The position numbers and the translations under genes were made by a program. Below, piece by piece: positions 1-8,049 of a stretch of DNA of 64,000 nt. This stretch comes from JAAYCI01 sp047972265 (GTDB lineage Bacteria > Bacillota > Clostridia > Oscillospirales > Ruminococcaceae), in contig JBKEAM010000134.1 in assembly GCA_047972265.1 (NCBI GenBank), positions 1-64,000 of the forward strand, written 5' to 3'. The first letter of the stretch is position 1, and each line of letters opens with the position of its first letter. The notes below the pieces were generated by a model that ran no database searches, had not been told where the DNA came from, and worked only from the letters and a program-made list of their open reading frames with translations.

Positions 1-669
1 TTGCTTGGCTTTTTCAAGCATGTCGGCAGGAATTTCTTCCACTTTCATGTCTTTGCCAAGGTCATCGTAGTATACGTCGGCGTCCATCTCTACCAAATCA
101 ATGATACCGCGGAAATTTTCCTCGGCGCCAATGGGCAGCTGAATGGGTACCGGAACGCATTTTAGACGATCTATCATCATGTCGATAACATGATAGTAGT
201 CTGCACCCATGATATCCATTTTGTTAACGTATACCATGCGGGGAACGTTGTATTTGTTCGCCTGGCGCCAAACAGTCTCGCTCTGGGGTTCTACACCACC
301 CTTTGCAGCCAAAACAGTAACGCTACCGTCCAGCACGCGCAAAGAACGCTCTACCTCAACGGTAAAGTCAACGTGGCCGGGGGTGTCGATAATGTTGATG
401 CGGTGACGGTGTTTTTTAGAAGCTACAGGATCGTTCTGCAGCTCGCTGTGGCTCCAATAGCAAGTAGTAGCAGCCGAGGTAATGGTAATGCCCCTCTCCT
501 GCTCCTGTGCCATCCAGTCCATCGTAGCCGCACCCTCGTGTACCTCACCCAACTTGTGGTTGATACCTGTGTAAAAAAGGATACGTTCGGTGGTGGTGGT
601 TTTGCCGGCATCAATATGAGCCATGATGCCAATGTTTCTGGTCATTTCCAGGGATACGTCTCTTGGCAT
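1..669 (-). CDS. fusA: Elongation factor G, N-terminal part (runs off left edge)
   Basis: Translocation GTPase of the ribosome; only the first 223 codons lie in the window. The translated N-terminus begins MPRDVSLEMTRNIGIMAHID and shows the G1 loop AHIDAGKTTTTE, the switch-II motif DTPGHVDF and the G4 motif NKMD, all in the usual EF-G order. Start ATG at 667-669 has a GGGAGG-type ribosome binding site (gttcctccc on the plus strand). It follows rpsG by 13 nt in the classical str operon order rpsL-rpsG-fusA, so the three are very probably co-transcribed; tuf is expected to the left. Identity is certain; the C-terminal domains cannot be seen. Confidence 0.97.
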   Translation of the reverse strand, partial: MPRDVSLEMTRNIGIMAHIDAGKTTTTERILFYTGINHKLGEVHEGAATMDWMAQEQERGITITSAATTCYWSHSELQNDPVASKKHRHRINIIDTPGHVDFTVEVERSLRVLDGSVTVLAAKGGVEPQSETVWRQANKYNVPRMVYVNKMDIMGADYYHVIDMMIDRLKCVPVPIQLPIGAEENFRGIIDLVEMDADVYYDDLGKDMKVEEIPADMLEKAKQ

Positions 670-682
670 AGTTCCTCCCGAA

Positions 683-1153
683 TCAATAACGGTAATGCGC
701 GAAAGCCCTGTTAGCATCCGCCATCTTGTGTGTATCTTCGCGCTTCTTGACCGCGTTACCCTGGCTATTTACAGCATCCATAATTTCGCCTGCAAGCCGC
801 TCGCGCATGGTGCGCTCGCCGCGAGAACGCGAATAGCTTGTTAACCAGCGCAGGCCCAAAGTTACGCGACGTTCTGGCCGCACTTCCAGCGGTACCTGAT
901 AGGTAGACCCACCTACACGGCGTGCCTTAACTTCCAGCGAAGGCATAATGTTTTCCAGTGCCTTCTCAAACATTTCCAACGGTTCGTTGCCGGTTTTTTC
1001 GTGTACAATATCAAATGCATCGTATACGATTTTTTGTGCAACGCCTTTTTTGCCGTCGTACATTACACTATTGATGAGACGAGTAACCATTTTGGAATTG
1101 TAAACAGGATCTGCAAGCACATCCCGTTTGGGAACATTTCCTCTTCTTGGCAT
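683..1153 (-). CDS. rpsG: 30S ribosomal protein S7
   Basis: Primary assembly protein of the 30S head. The 156-residue product begins MPRRGNVPKRDVLADP and has the normal bacterial S7 length and motifs (for example GGSTYQVPLEVRPERR). An in-frame ATG six codons upstream is rejected because that stretch itself contains the ribosome binding site AAGGAGG, which sits 7-8 nt before the chosen start at 1151-1153. Second gene of the str operon. It is separated from rpsL by an unusually long 191-bp spacer carrying a hairpin at 1188-1228, which may regulate it. Confidence 0.97.
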   Translation of the reverse strand: MPRRGNVPKRDVLADPVYNSKMVTRLINSVMYDGKKGVAQKIVYDAFDIVHEKTGNEPLEMFEKALENIMPSLEVKARRVGGSTYQVPLEVRPERRVTLGLRWLTSYSRSRGERTMRERLAGEIMDAVNSQGNAVKKREDTHKMADANRAFAHYRY

Positions 1154-1187
1154 CTCTCTTCCCTCCTTCATATCAGTATGAATTCAT

Positions 1188-1228
1188 CGGTACTCGAAAG
1201 CAACAGCTTCTGCTTATTTCGAAAACCG
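1188..1228 (-). promoter_or_regulatory. Hairpin in rpsL-rpsG spacer, possible S7 autoregulatory site
   Basis: On the minus strand the spacer folds as an imperfect hairpin: outer CGGT/ACCG, then TCGAA/TTCGA, then AGCA/TGCT with small bulges and an 8-nt loop. Its 3' end lies about 20 nt before the rpsG Shine-Dalgarno (1161-1168). In E. coli, S7 binds the rpsL-rpsG intercistronic RNA to repress its own synthesis; that parallel is the only basis for the function, and the fold was worked out by eye. Confidence 0.35.
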
Positions 1229-1344
1229 TGCTTCCGCTTTGCCGCTCCACATATTTTGTGGTTGCGAAGAGGGTGTTCTTTTGCTGTATGCAGTTCATAC
1301 AATCTATAAAAACCCTCAACGGGGCAAAATCATTTTAAAAGTTG

Positions 1345-1773
1345 TTACTTTGCAGCAGCGCCGGCCTTAGGACGTTTTGCGCCATATTTGGAACGGCTTT
1401 GCTTACGGTTTGCAACGCCCTGGGTATCCAGAGTGCCGCGGATGATGTGGTAACGCACACCGGGAAGGTCTTTAACACGGCCGCCACGGATAAGCACAAC
1501 GCTATGCTCCTGCAGGTTATGGCCTACACCGGGGATATAGCTTGTTACCTCGATGTTGTTGGTAAGACGAACACGGGCTACCTTACGCAATGCAGAGTTG
1601 GGCTTTTTGGGGGTCATGGTACGTACTGCGGTGCAAACGCCACGCTTTTGGGGGCTGTTTAAATCCGAGTACTGTTTACGCTGAGAGTTGTAGCTTTTGC
1701 CCAGTGCGGGTGCCTTCTCTTTGCGTTCCATAACCTCGCGTCCTTTGCGAACCAGTTGGTTAAAGGTTGGCAT
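1345..1773 (-). CDS. rpsL: 30S ribosomal protein S12
   Basis: Decoding-centre protein of the small subunit. The 142-residue product begins MPTFNQLVRKGREV and contains the decoding loops TPKKPNSALRK and PGVGHNLQEHS. The lysines of TPKK and of GGRVKDLPG are the wild-type, streptomycin-sensitive residues in this family. Start ATG at 1771-1773 follows the ribosome binding site AAAGGAGG. First gene of the str operon, with a consensus promoter about 110 bp upstream at 1886-1914. A 191-bp spacer separates it from rpsG. Confidence 0.97.
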   Translation of the reverse strand: MPTFNQLVRKGREVMERKEKAPALGKSYNSQRKQYSDLNSPQKRGVCTAVRTMTPKKPNSALRKVARVRLTNNIEVTSYIPGVGHNLQEHSVVLIRGGRVKDLPGVRYHIIRGTLDTQGVANRKQSRSKYGAKRPKAGAAAK

Positions 1774-1885
1774 GATTTTCCTCCTTTCTCGAAGATCCTT
1801 TTAGGTTTTATGTTTAACCGGCAAGCCGGAAAACAGCGTAAAAAAAAAGCATAAAAATTCTTCCGCGCATTAGCGCAGCAAGAGT

Positions 1886-1914
1886 ATTGTACCTGTTTTG
1901 GGGGCTTATGTCAA
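1886..1914 (-). promoter_or_regulatory. Sigma-A promoter of the rpsL operon
   Basis: TTGACA (1909-1914) and TACAAT (1886-1891) on the minus strand, separated by exactly 17 bp. It lies about 110 bp upstream of the rpsL start, leaving a leader of roughly 100 nt before the S12 Shine-Dalgarno. Confidence 0.85.
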
Positions 1915-2017
1915 TGTTTTTTACCTGTTGTTTGCACATAGCCTCCCGCAATTTTACACAAAGGCATTTTCGGCCTTATACTTGCCTGTCTATTTTATTC
2001 TTTTATTACTTTAACAC

Positions 2018-2044
2018 CGATGCAAAGACAGCTGTATTGCATCG
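2018..2044 (-). terminator. Perfect 8-bp hairpin in the 310-bp gap between the lipoprotein gene and the rpsL promoter
   Basis: CGATGCAA and TTGCATCG flank an 11-nt loop just after the lipoprotein gene stop (2084). No clear U-tract follows on the minus strand, so it is at best a weak intrinsic terminator or an mRNA 3'-end stabiliser. The rest of the gap 1774-2083 holds the rpsL promoter and leader; I see no small gene in it. Confidence 0.35.
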
Positions 2045-2083
2045 AATCGTTGTTTGATTTTGCAATTTGCCTAACAATCGCTT

Positions 2084-3916
2084 TTAAAAAATTCGTTTTG
2101 CCTCGCCATCTTGAAAAAGGTAGTACTGCTGCTCATTCTCCACAGTATCATGCACACCAAAGAAGGTAGATTTTCCGCCTATGCCTCCGCTTTGCAATTC
2201 ATCTTTTTTAGGCCAGGACGAAAACGACACTAATTTTTTGCCAGAGACAATTTCCACTGGTGAGTAACCCGGCTGGTAATAATAGCATATGTTTTCTGTA
2301 GAAAAGAGAATACCATCGTTGTCGCCGGCAAAATACATAAGATTAATTCCCTCTTGCTCCCCTTTTGCATGCCCAACAGGATAGGACTCTATTTCTCCAC
2401 TCTCTAATACTACATTTAAGAGTAATTCAGAATCACTGCTGGTTGTAAAGAAAACAGCATTATTCTCGCTCAACTCATCTACACGGCCCGGGCCGCTTAT
2501 ATAGGATAGGGGAATAAATGTCTCTGCTAATATTTCTTTCTTTGCAAATCCATCCTCGTCTATATACCACTTGCAGATATTTCGTGCAGGCCCATCAACC
2601 CCAATTATCTGTTGCCCATCAAGTGACCGCCAAAGAGAGTGGTCTACATTACTTGCTACCAATTGTATTTGATAATAAGGAAGTATGTTTTGATAAAAAT
2701 ACGACTTGTAACTCTCTGTTGCCCCATCGTTTTGAGTCACCCAAAAATTATAATGGTCAAATTCTTTTACAGATGTATATATTCCGCGTGGCCCCGGGGG
2801 TGGCCAACCGCCTGTATGGTTGATTAAATCTATCCCGTTTACCTCAAAGTCTCCCATTACACCAACACCTGCCGGTTTGTTCAGGGTATCTGAAAATCCT
2901 TCGCTTGTTGTGTACAAACGCGGCAAAGACGACATGGTTAAAATTTGGCTTCCATCGTGGTTAAACAAAATATCGCACATTACCCCTGCATAAAACGAGC
3001 CGGAATACTCAGGATATGTAAGGTTTATGTAATGTACATTGCTTTCAAACAGCCCTGTGCTGTCCGGCGGGTCGGGAATTCTTAAAGAATAAAAGATAAC
3101 ATTCCCATCGTTGGAAATACCGCAAAGCTTATATTCTTCCTCTATATTTGCATGGTACCTTGGTTTTCCGCCTGCCGTTACCGAGTACAGCTTGCCATTA
3201 TGCACGTAAAGCATCCAGCTGCCATCCGGAGAAAATAACACAATTTCCCTATCGGTCCAAACCAGCTCAGTGGGGTCTGGCGTATATCCCGCAACAACAA
3301 CCGCCTGCTGGTTATTGGGTGGATAGTACCGCAACTGCCCATTTGTCGCCACCGCAACAGCATCTGCATACTTGCTGTAAAAAATATGCGTGCAAGCTTT
3401 TTCCACCAATTTCAGCGTGCCTTGCCGGGTTTCTATTTTGTACAAGGACTCATTTTTTTCTCCCGGAGCCTTTGCCGAAAAATAGACCGCATTCCCTTGT
3501 GACGAAATTTGAACTGCCCCGATTTCAAGACCGTGAAGATTTACACCATATCCATTGTCCAGCAACAAAAAGTTTTTGCCGTCTGTCTTTTTGCCAGAGT
3601 AGAACCAGTTTTCTGCCACACTTCCCGTTGCAATTTCATCCAGCACAAACATTTGTGGTTCAAATACGTCTGTTAGTGAAAAAATGTTTTTGGTCAGGGC
3701 GTTGCCCTCATTTTCTTCCACATCAGAATTGCTTTGAACTGCTGAGGATGAAGATGCGCCTTGCAAAACCGAGGAAGATGCGGATGCCGAGGATGCAGAA
3801 GAAACATGCGGCTGCATGCTGCCCCCTGCATTACAAGAAACAAACGTTGCCAATATCATTGCGGACAACAAAAATGCCGCAACCATCCTTTGGATATTAT
3901 TTACAGTGCCCCGCAT
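2084..3916 (-). CDS. Secreted lipoprotein with beta-propeller-like repeats, function unknown
   Basis: 610 residues. Residues 11-27 form a hydrophobic signal segment ending in a lipobox-like FVSC with Cys28, so the mature protein is probably lipid-anchored outside the membrane. A Ser/Ala-rich linker (about 37-65) follows. The remainder holds repeated short blocks of the type seen in WD40/TolB-like propellers (SPDGSWMLYVHNGKLYSV, HDGSQILTM, SNDGNVIFYSL), suggesting a beta-propeller. No catalytic triad or transpeptidase motif was recognised. The gene follows prmC by 58 bp and may be co-transcribed. A ligand-binding or sensing role is inference only; the family is not recognised. Confidence 0.75.
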   Translation of the reverse strand: MRGTVNNIQRMVAAFLLSAMILATFVSCNAGGSMQPHVSSASSASASSSVLQGASSSSAVQSNSDVEENEGNALTKNIFSLTDVFEPQMFVLDEIATGSVAENWFYSGKKTDGKNFLLLDNGYGVNLHGLEIGAVQISSQGNAVYFSAKAPGEKNESLYKIETRQGTLKLVEKACTHIFYSKYADAVAVATNGQLRYYPPNNQQAVVVAGYTPDPTELVWTDREIVLFSPDGSWMLYVHNGKLYSVTAGGKPRYHANIEEEYKLCGISNDGNVIFYSLRIPDPPDSTGLFESNVHYINLTYPEYSGSFYAGVMCDILFNHDGSQILTMSSLPRLYTTSEGFSDTLNKPAGVGVMGDFEVNGIDLINHTGGWPPPGPRGIYTSVKEFDHYNFWVTQNDGATESYKSYFYQNILPYYQIQLVASNVDHSLWRSLDGQQIIGVDGPARNICKWYIDEDGFAKKEILAETFIPLSYISGPGRVDELSENNAVFFTTSSDSELLLNVVLESGEIESYPVGHAKGEQEGINLMYFAGDNDGILFSTENICYYYQPGYSPVEIVSGKKLVSFSSWPKKDELQSGGIGGKSTFFGVHDTVENEQQYYLFQDGEAKRIF

Positions 3917-3974
3917 CCCATCTCCCCCTTAAAAAATGCATCGCTAAATTGCTAATTTAATCTTAACACGTTTT

Positions 3975-4817
3975 TTAAAGGCATGCACTTGCAATGCGGT
4001 CGTTTCCGTTCATATCCTTTTTTATTTCTATATTTCTGTACCCGTTAAGCTGTAAAAGATCGTGCAGGTCTTTTCCCTGCCCACTTCCAATTTCAAACAC
4101 AATAAATCCGCCCGGCTTTAAGGCCTCACGGTATTTTTTTGCAATCGTTTTATAAAAAAGCAAGCCGTCCTCCGGCGCAACCAGCGCCTGCTTGGGCTCG
4201 TAATACAGTTCATCTTCTAGTTCCAAATATTCTTGCTCTGTTACATAAGGGGGATTCGACACAACAAGGTCTACACTTTGCGGCGTAAGCCGACTATAAT
4301 ATTCTAGCGCATCTGCCAACACAGGCAAAGGCGCCTGCCGGTGTTCTTTTTTAAAATTTTGGATATTTTTGCACAGATACCCATAGGCGGCCTTGTCCCA
4401 TTCTACCGCCAATACATTTGCATTGGGGTTGCTATCCTGTATGCCAAGGGCCAAAGCACCTGTACCGGAACACAAATCCACCACAGCGGGATTACTGAGT
4501 AGCTTTATACAATCCATCGCTGCTATACAAACTTCTTCGGTCTCTGGGCGGGGCACCAGCACACCAGGTCCTACCTCTAATTCTAAATTCAAAAAAGGCC
4601 AACTGCCCACCAAATACTGCAATGGCTCGTGTGCAATACGCCTCTGTACAAGGGTTTGCAATTCTTCTTGCTGCTTTGTGCTTACATCCACATCGTCAAA
4701 ACGCCCTGCACCTGTTGCTTTTTTCAACAATAAACGCGCATCAAGGCCGGCGTTTTCAATGCCGGCCTCTTGCAGTTGTTGTTTAATTGTTCTGTAAATC
4801 TCGTACGCTTTTACCAT
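3975..4817 (-). CDS. prmC: Peptide chain release factor N5-glutamine methyltransferase PrmC (HemK)
   Basis: Methylates the Gln of the GGQ motif in RF1/RF2 with S-adenosylmethionine. The 280-residue product has the N-terminal helical domain (about 1-75), then the SAM-binding motif VVDLCSGTGALALGI and the diagnostic NPPYV substrate motif. Its start overlaps the end of the DUF1385 gene by 7 nt, and the ribosome binding site ATGAGG is 5-6 nt upstream. DUF1385-prmC is a common clostridial pair, but the usual downstream partner prfA is absent; a lipoprotein gene follows instead. Confidence 0.95.
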   Translation of the reverse strand: MVKAYEIYRTIKQQLQEAGIENAGLDARLLLKKATGAGRFDDVDVSTKQQEELQTLVQRRIAHEPLQYLVGSWPFLNLELEVGPGVLVPRPETEEVCIAAMDCIKLLSNPAVVDLCSGTGALALGIQDSNPNANVLAVEWDKAAYGYLCKNIQNFKKEHRQAPLPVLADALEYYSRLTPQSVDLVVSNPPYVTEQEYLELEDELYYEPKQALVAPEDGLLFYKTIAKKYREALKPGGFIVFEIGSGQGKDLHDLLQLNGYRNIEIKKDMNGNDRIASACL

Positions 4818-5752
4818 ATTGCCTCATTGGGGTCTGGCGGCAAAACCGGCTTTACTGCGGCAATGGCCACCTCTATCATTTCATCATCTGGCTCGCATGT
4901 GGTAAGGCGCTGCGTCCATAGGCCGGGTGCCGAAACAATGCGGGTAAACTTATTATCGTACCGGCCCGCAAGGCGAATAATTTCGTAAGCAATGCCCATA
5001 ACAAGGGGCAACAACAGCAGTTTAAGACCAACACGCAGCAGGGTGCCGCCGCTCCATGGTACAAGGCTGTACACCAGTATTGAAAGTACAATTACAATAA
5101 GCAAAAAACTGGTGCCGCAGCGGGGGTGGAAGCGGGTGTGCTTGCGGATGTTTTCTACAGTAAGTTCGTCGCCAGACTCGTAGCAAAAAATGGTTTTATG
5201 CTCTGCGCCATGGTAACCAAATACACGCCGAATATCTTTCATGTTGCGTACCAAAGCAAGATAACCCAAAAATAGCGCAATTTTTAAAACGCCCTCTATT
5301 AGGGTTTTAAATACACCAAGCTGTACAACGTAGCTATCTACCAAGCCTACAACGGCCGAGGGCAAAAACATAAACAACCCTACCGCCAGCAGTACACCCA
5401 AAATGGATGCCGCAAACATTACCACGTTCATGGCTTTCTCGCCAAACACGCGCATAATCCATTTGTCAAACTTAGAGTATTCTTCTTCTTTTTCTTCCTC
5501 GCTCATCGAAAGCTCGGCACTGCGCATTAGAGTTTTATAGCCAAGCACAAACGAAGAAAAAAACGAAACCACACCCCTTACAAAGGGGCTTTTTGCCAGT
5601 GGATTGGGTTTGCCAATCTCATGTTCTTCGGTAACTATCCCGCCGCCGGGGGTACGTACAGCTAAACACCATTGTGCTGGGCCGCGCATCATAACGCCTT
5701 CCATAACGGCCTGCCCGCCAACAGTGGTTTTAAATTTACAACGTTCTGCCAT
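4811..5752 (-). CDS. DUF1385 family integral membrane protein
   Basis: 313 residues. The N-terminal motif GGQAVMEGVMMRGP and the central HPRCGTSFLL with YHGAEHK are hallmarks of the DUF1385 (YqhQ-like) family, whose biochemical role is not established to my knowledge. Several hydrophobic segments (about 107-135, 145-170, 210-240) indicate a polytopic membrane protein. Conserved His/Cys residues suggest metal binding, by inference. Start ATG follows AAAAGGAG. It leads a unit with prmC and has its own promoter at 5786-5814. Confidence 0.9.
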   Translation of the reverse strand: MAERCKFKTTVGGQAVMEGVMMRGPAQWCLAVRTPGGGIVTEEHEIGKPNPLAKSPFVRGVVSFFSSFVLGYKTLMRSAELSMSEEEKEEEYSKFDKWIMRVFGEKAMNVVMFAASILGVLLAVGLFMFLPSAVVGLVDSYVVQLGVFKTLIEGVLKIALFLGYLALVRNMKDIRRVFGYHGAEHKTIFCYESGDELTVENIRKHTRFHPRCGTSFLLIVIVLSILVYSLVPWSGGTLLRVGLKLLLLPLVMGIAYEIIRLAGRYDNKFTRIVSAPGLWTQRLTTCEPDDEMIEVAIAAVKPVLPPDPNEAIW

Positions 5753-5785
5753 TTTTATCTCCTTTTCGGCAATTACATATTTAAT

Positions 5786-5814
5786 ATTATACTGTGCAAA
5801 TGTGATAAAAACAA
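5786..5814 (-). promoter_or_regulatory. Promoter of DUF1385-prmC
   Basis: TTGTTT (5809-5814), 17-bp spacer, TATAAT (5786-5791) on the minus strand, about 35 bp before the DUF1385 start. The -35 element sits inside the T-rich tail of the upstream histidine kinase terminator. Confidence 0.65.
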
Positions 5815-5846
5815 CAAAACCACAGCAGAATGTTACTGCTCTGGTT
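5809..5846 (-). terminator. Intrinsic terminator at the end of the histidine kinase gene
   Basis: Minus-strand hairpin between 5818 and 5846: two 11-nt arms with one mismatch and a 7-nt loop, followed by TTTGTTGTTTTT. The hairpin contains the kinase stop codon (5833-5835), so the end of the coding region doubles as the terminator stem. Confidence 0.7.
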
Positions 5847-7251
5847 TTGGTTTTTCGGTATTGTATTGGTGTAAAGGCAGGCGCAGCGTTACCTGCGTGC
5901 CCTTACCAAGTTCACTTGTAAGCTCCAGCGCACCCTCGTGCGCTTTCATAATTTCATCTACAACAGCCAGGCCAATGCCACTGCCCCGCACCGCGCCCTG
6001 CCCTTTGTAAAATTTAACCTTAACGTTTTCCAAATCTTCGGGCGCAATGCCCTGCCCCTCGTCGCTAATGATAATAAACGCGTTGCCGCTGCCCGTTAAA
6101 AGCTCTATGCGCACAATTTGCCCAGCGGAAGAATACTTAAACGCATTATCCAGCACATTTACCATTACCTGCCGTATGCGGTTTTTGTCGGCAAACACCG
6201 GCACGGGCAATTCCGGCGCGGTATACTCTATGGCAATGTGCAGGTTAAAGGCCCGGGGCTCTACCAGTAAAACCGCATCCTCCACCTCTGCGGCCAGGTC
6301 CAAAACCTCGCATTGCAGTGTAAAGTCGTTTTGAATACGGGAAAAATCGAGCAGTTCTTCTACCATACTGTACAGGCGGTCGGTTTCGGCCGAAATAACC
6401 CCTACCCCACGCCTAAAGTTTGCGTCATTATGGTCTGCAATATGGGAGATGGTCTCCGTCCAGCCTTTAATGGAGGTAAGCGGTGTGCGAAGTTCGTGGC
6501 TAACCGAGGAGATAAACTCGTTTTTCATCTTTTCGCTTTTGCCAAGTTCTTCTGCCATGTTGTTTATTGTTTTACAAAGGCTGCCAATTTCATCGTTGCT
6601 GTTGTTGTCTATCCGTATAGACAAATCCCCTGCCGCAATGTGGGACGCGGTTGCCTCTACCTTTTGCAGGGGCATTACAATAGAGCGAATAAAGTACATG
6701 CCAGAAACCACACTGGCCAATACCACCACCAAAAGCAACACAACCGAGCCTAAAATAAGCCATAAAACGGTTTTTTGCACCTCGGTAAGGCTGGTAACAA
6801 TACGCATTGCCACAATGCCGTTGGAGTTATAGGGGGTTTTCATGGTTACCGCCATCACCGTTTCGTTGGTGTCGACGGTTTTCCCCATGGTTTCACCTAT
6901 TTCGGTACCGCCCGGCTGCAATACCTGCTGCACATCATAGGGTACGGTATCTTCTGCCGGTAAAAAGCCGGAGGACGAAATAACGATTCTGCCATTTTCA
7001 TCCACCAGCATCAGTTCAAACTGGTCTTTCGCGTCAAACTGCTCCACCAAACGGCGCATCTGCAAATCGCTTTTTTGCGCCGAAGTGCTAAGCTGAGTAC
7101 TTAAATTTTCAAGCTGGGCGGTAATTGCCTGGCGGCAGCTATAGTAATAGCCTGTAAGGGTAAAATACAAAAACAGGCCCTCGGCCACAAGAAGTACCAA
7201 CAGGGTTATAAGCAGGCTGCCGCGCACCCATCGTTTTGTAATTGAGTTCAA
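5833..7251 (-). CDS. Membrane sensor histidine kinase (HAMP-HisKA-HATPase)
   Basis: 472 residues. Transmembrane segments at about 11-32 and 161-186 enclose an extracytoplasmic sensor region of about 125 residues. HAMP domain about 187-240; HisKA motif SSVSHELRTPLTSIKGW with phospho-acceptor His252; ATPase motifs NVLDNAFKYS (N box), DEGQGI (G1) and GSGIGLAVV (G2). The start is TTG, 7 nt after AAAGGAGG. Last gene of a unit with the response regulator 48 bp upstream and the repeat lipoprotein. The input signal is unknown; the adjacent lipoprotein is a candidate partner. Architecture is clear, specificity is not. Confidence 0.93.
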   Translation of the reverse strand: MNSITKRWVRGSLLITLLVLLVAEGLFLYFTLTGYYYSCRQAITAQLENLSTQLSTSAQKSDLQMRRLVEQFDAKDQFELMLVDENGRIVISSSGFLPAEDTVPYDVQQVLQPGGTEIGETMGKTVDTNETVMAVTMKTPYNSNGIVAMRIVTSLTEVQKTVLWLILGSVVLLLVVVLASVVSGMYFIRSIVMPLQKVEATASHIAAGDLSIRIDNNSNDEIGSLCKTINNMAEELGKSEKMKNEFISSVSHELRTPLTSIKGWTETISHIADHNDANFRRGVGVISAETDRLYSMVEELLDFSRIQNDFTLQCEVLDLAAEVEDAVLLVEPRAFNLHIAIEYTAPELPVPVFADKNRIRQVMVNVLDNAFKYSSAGQIVRIELLTGSGNAFIIISDEGQGIAPEDLENVKVKFYKGQGAVRGSGIGLAVVDEIMKAHEGALELTSELGKGTQVTLRLPLHQYNTEKPKPEQ

Positions 7252-7299
7252 CCGGCCGCCTCCTTTGCTATGGTTCCGGTATAAAGCAACGTGGCTGTA

Positions 7300-8007
7300 T
7301 TAAGGGTTCCAGCGGTAACCGTAGCCCCAAACCGTTAAAATATGCTCGGGATTACTGGGCTCGTCCTCTATCTTCATACGCAGGCGTCGAATGTTCACAT
7401 CCACTATTTTTACATCGCCAAAATAGTTTTCTCCCCAAACACCTTCCAAGATTTTTTCCCGCACAAGGGCTACACCACTGTTGCGAAAGAAAAGCTCCAT
7501 AATTTGAAACTCGACCTGTGTAAGGTCTATAGGGGCATCATTTTTATACATCATGCGGCTTTTTTCATCCAGCACAAACACGCCGCTTACAAGGCGTCCA
7601 TCATCGTCAGTTTGCGCCTGTGCGTGCCCAATACGGCGGCAAAGGGCAGCTACGCGCGCCTTTAACTCCGACACCGAAAAGGGCTTTGTCATATAGTCAT
7701 CTGCCCCAATAGACAAAGCGCGTATTTTATCGGCCTCAAGGCTTTTGGCGCTTAGCATAATAATACCGGTGGTAGGCGAAAGACGACGGATATTTTCGCA
7801 CAGCGAAAAGCCGTTCATCCCCGGCAGCATAATATCCAAAATAGTGCAATCAAACCCGTCGGGCATTTCCGAAAATATTTCCAGCGCTTCTTCTGCGCTT
7901 CTTGCTTCTTTCACTTCGTAATTGTCCATTTGCATGTTTAGCACAATCAACTCGCGAATGGCATCTTCATCTTCAACAATCAAAATTTTTCTCACAGCAG
8001 CTGACAC
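7300..8007 (-). CDS. OmpR/PhoB-family response regulator
   Basis: 235 residues. The receiver domain (about 6-120) has acidic residues Glu12-Asp13, phospho-acceptor Asp58 in LDIMLPGMNG and Lys108 in TKPFS. The C-terminal winged-helix DNA-binding domain ends in LTVWGYGYRW, typical of OmpR/PhoB. The annotated GTG (8005-8007) is only 1 nt from AAAGGA. A second GTG four codons on (VRKILIVEDED) fits the family N-terminus better but has a long spacer, so the start is uncertain by four codons. Co-directional with the kinase (48 bp) and the lipoprotein (42 bp); presumably phosphorylated by that kinase. Confidence 0.95.
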   Translation of the reverse strand: MSAAVRKILIVEDEDAIRELIVLNMQMDNYEVKEARSAEEALEIFSEMPDGFDCTILDIMLPGMNGFSLCENIRRLSPTTGIIMLSAKSLEADKIRALSIGADDYMTKPFSVSELKARVAALCRRIGHAQAQTDDDGRLVSGVFVLDEKSRMMYKNDAPIDLTQVEFQIMELFFRNSGVALVREKILEGVWGENYFGDVKIVDVNIRRLRMKIEDEPSNPEHILTVWGYGYRWNP

Positions 8008-8049
8008 ATCCTTTTATAATAGATTGCCGCAACCAATCTTTTACGCATT

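Noticed and set aside
3148..3960. Plus-strand open frame of 270 codons opposite the lipoprotein gene
   Set aside because: Its composition is odd (Cys/His/Pro-rich), it has no ribosome binding site, and the minus strand carries a signal peptide and propeller repeats.
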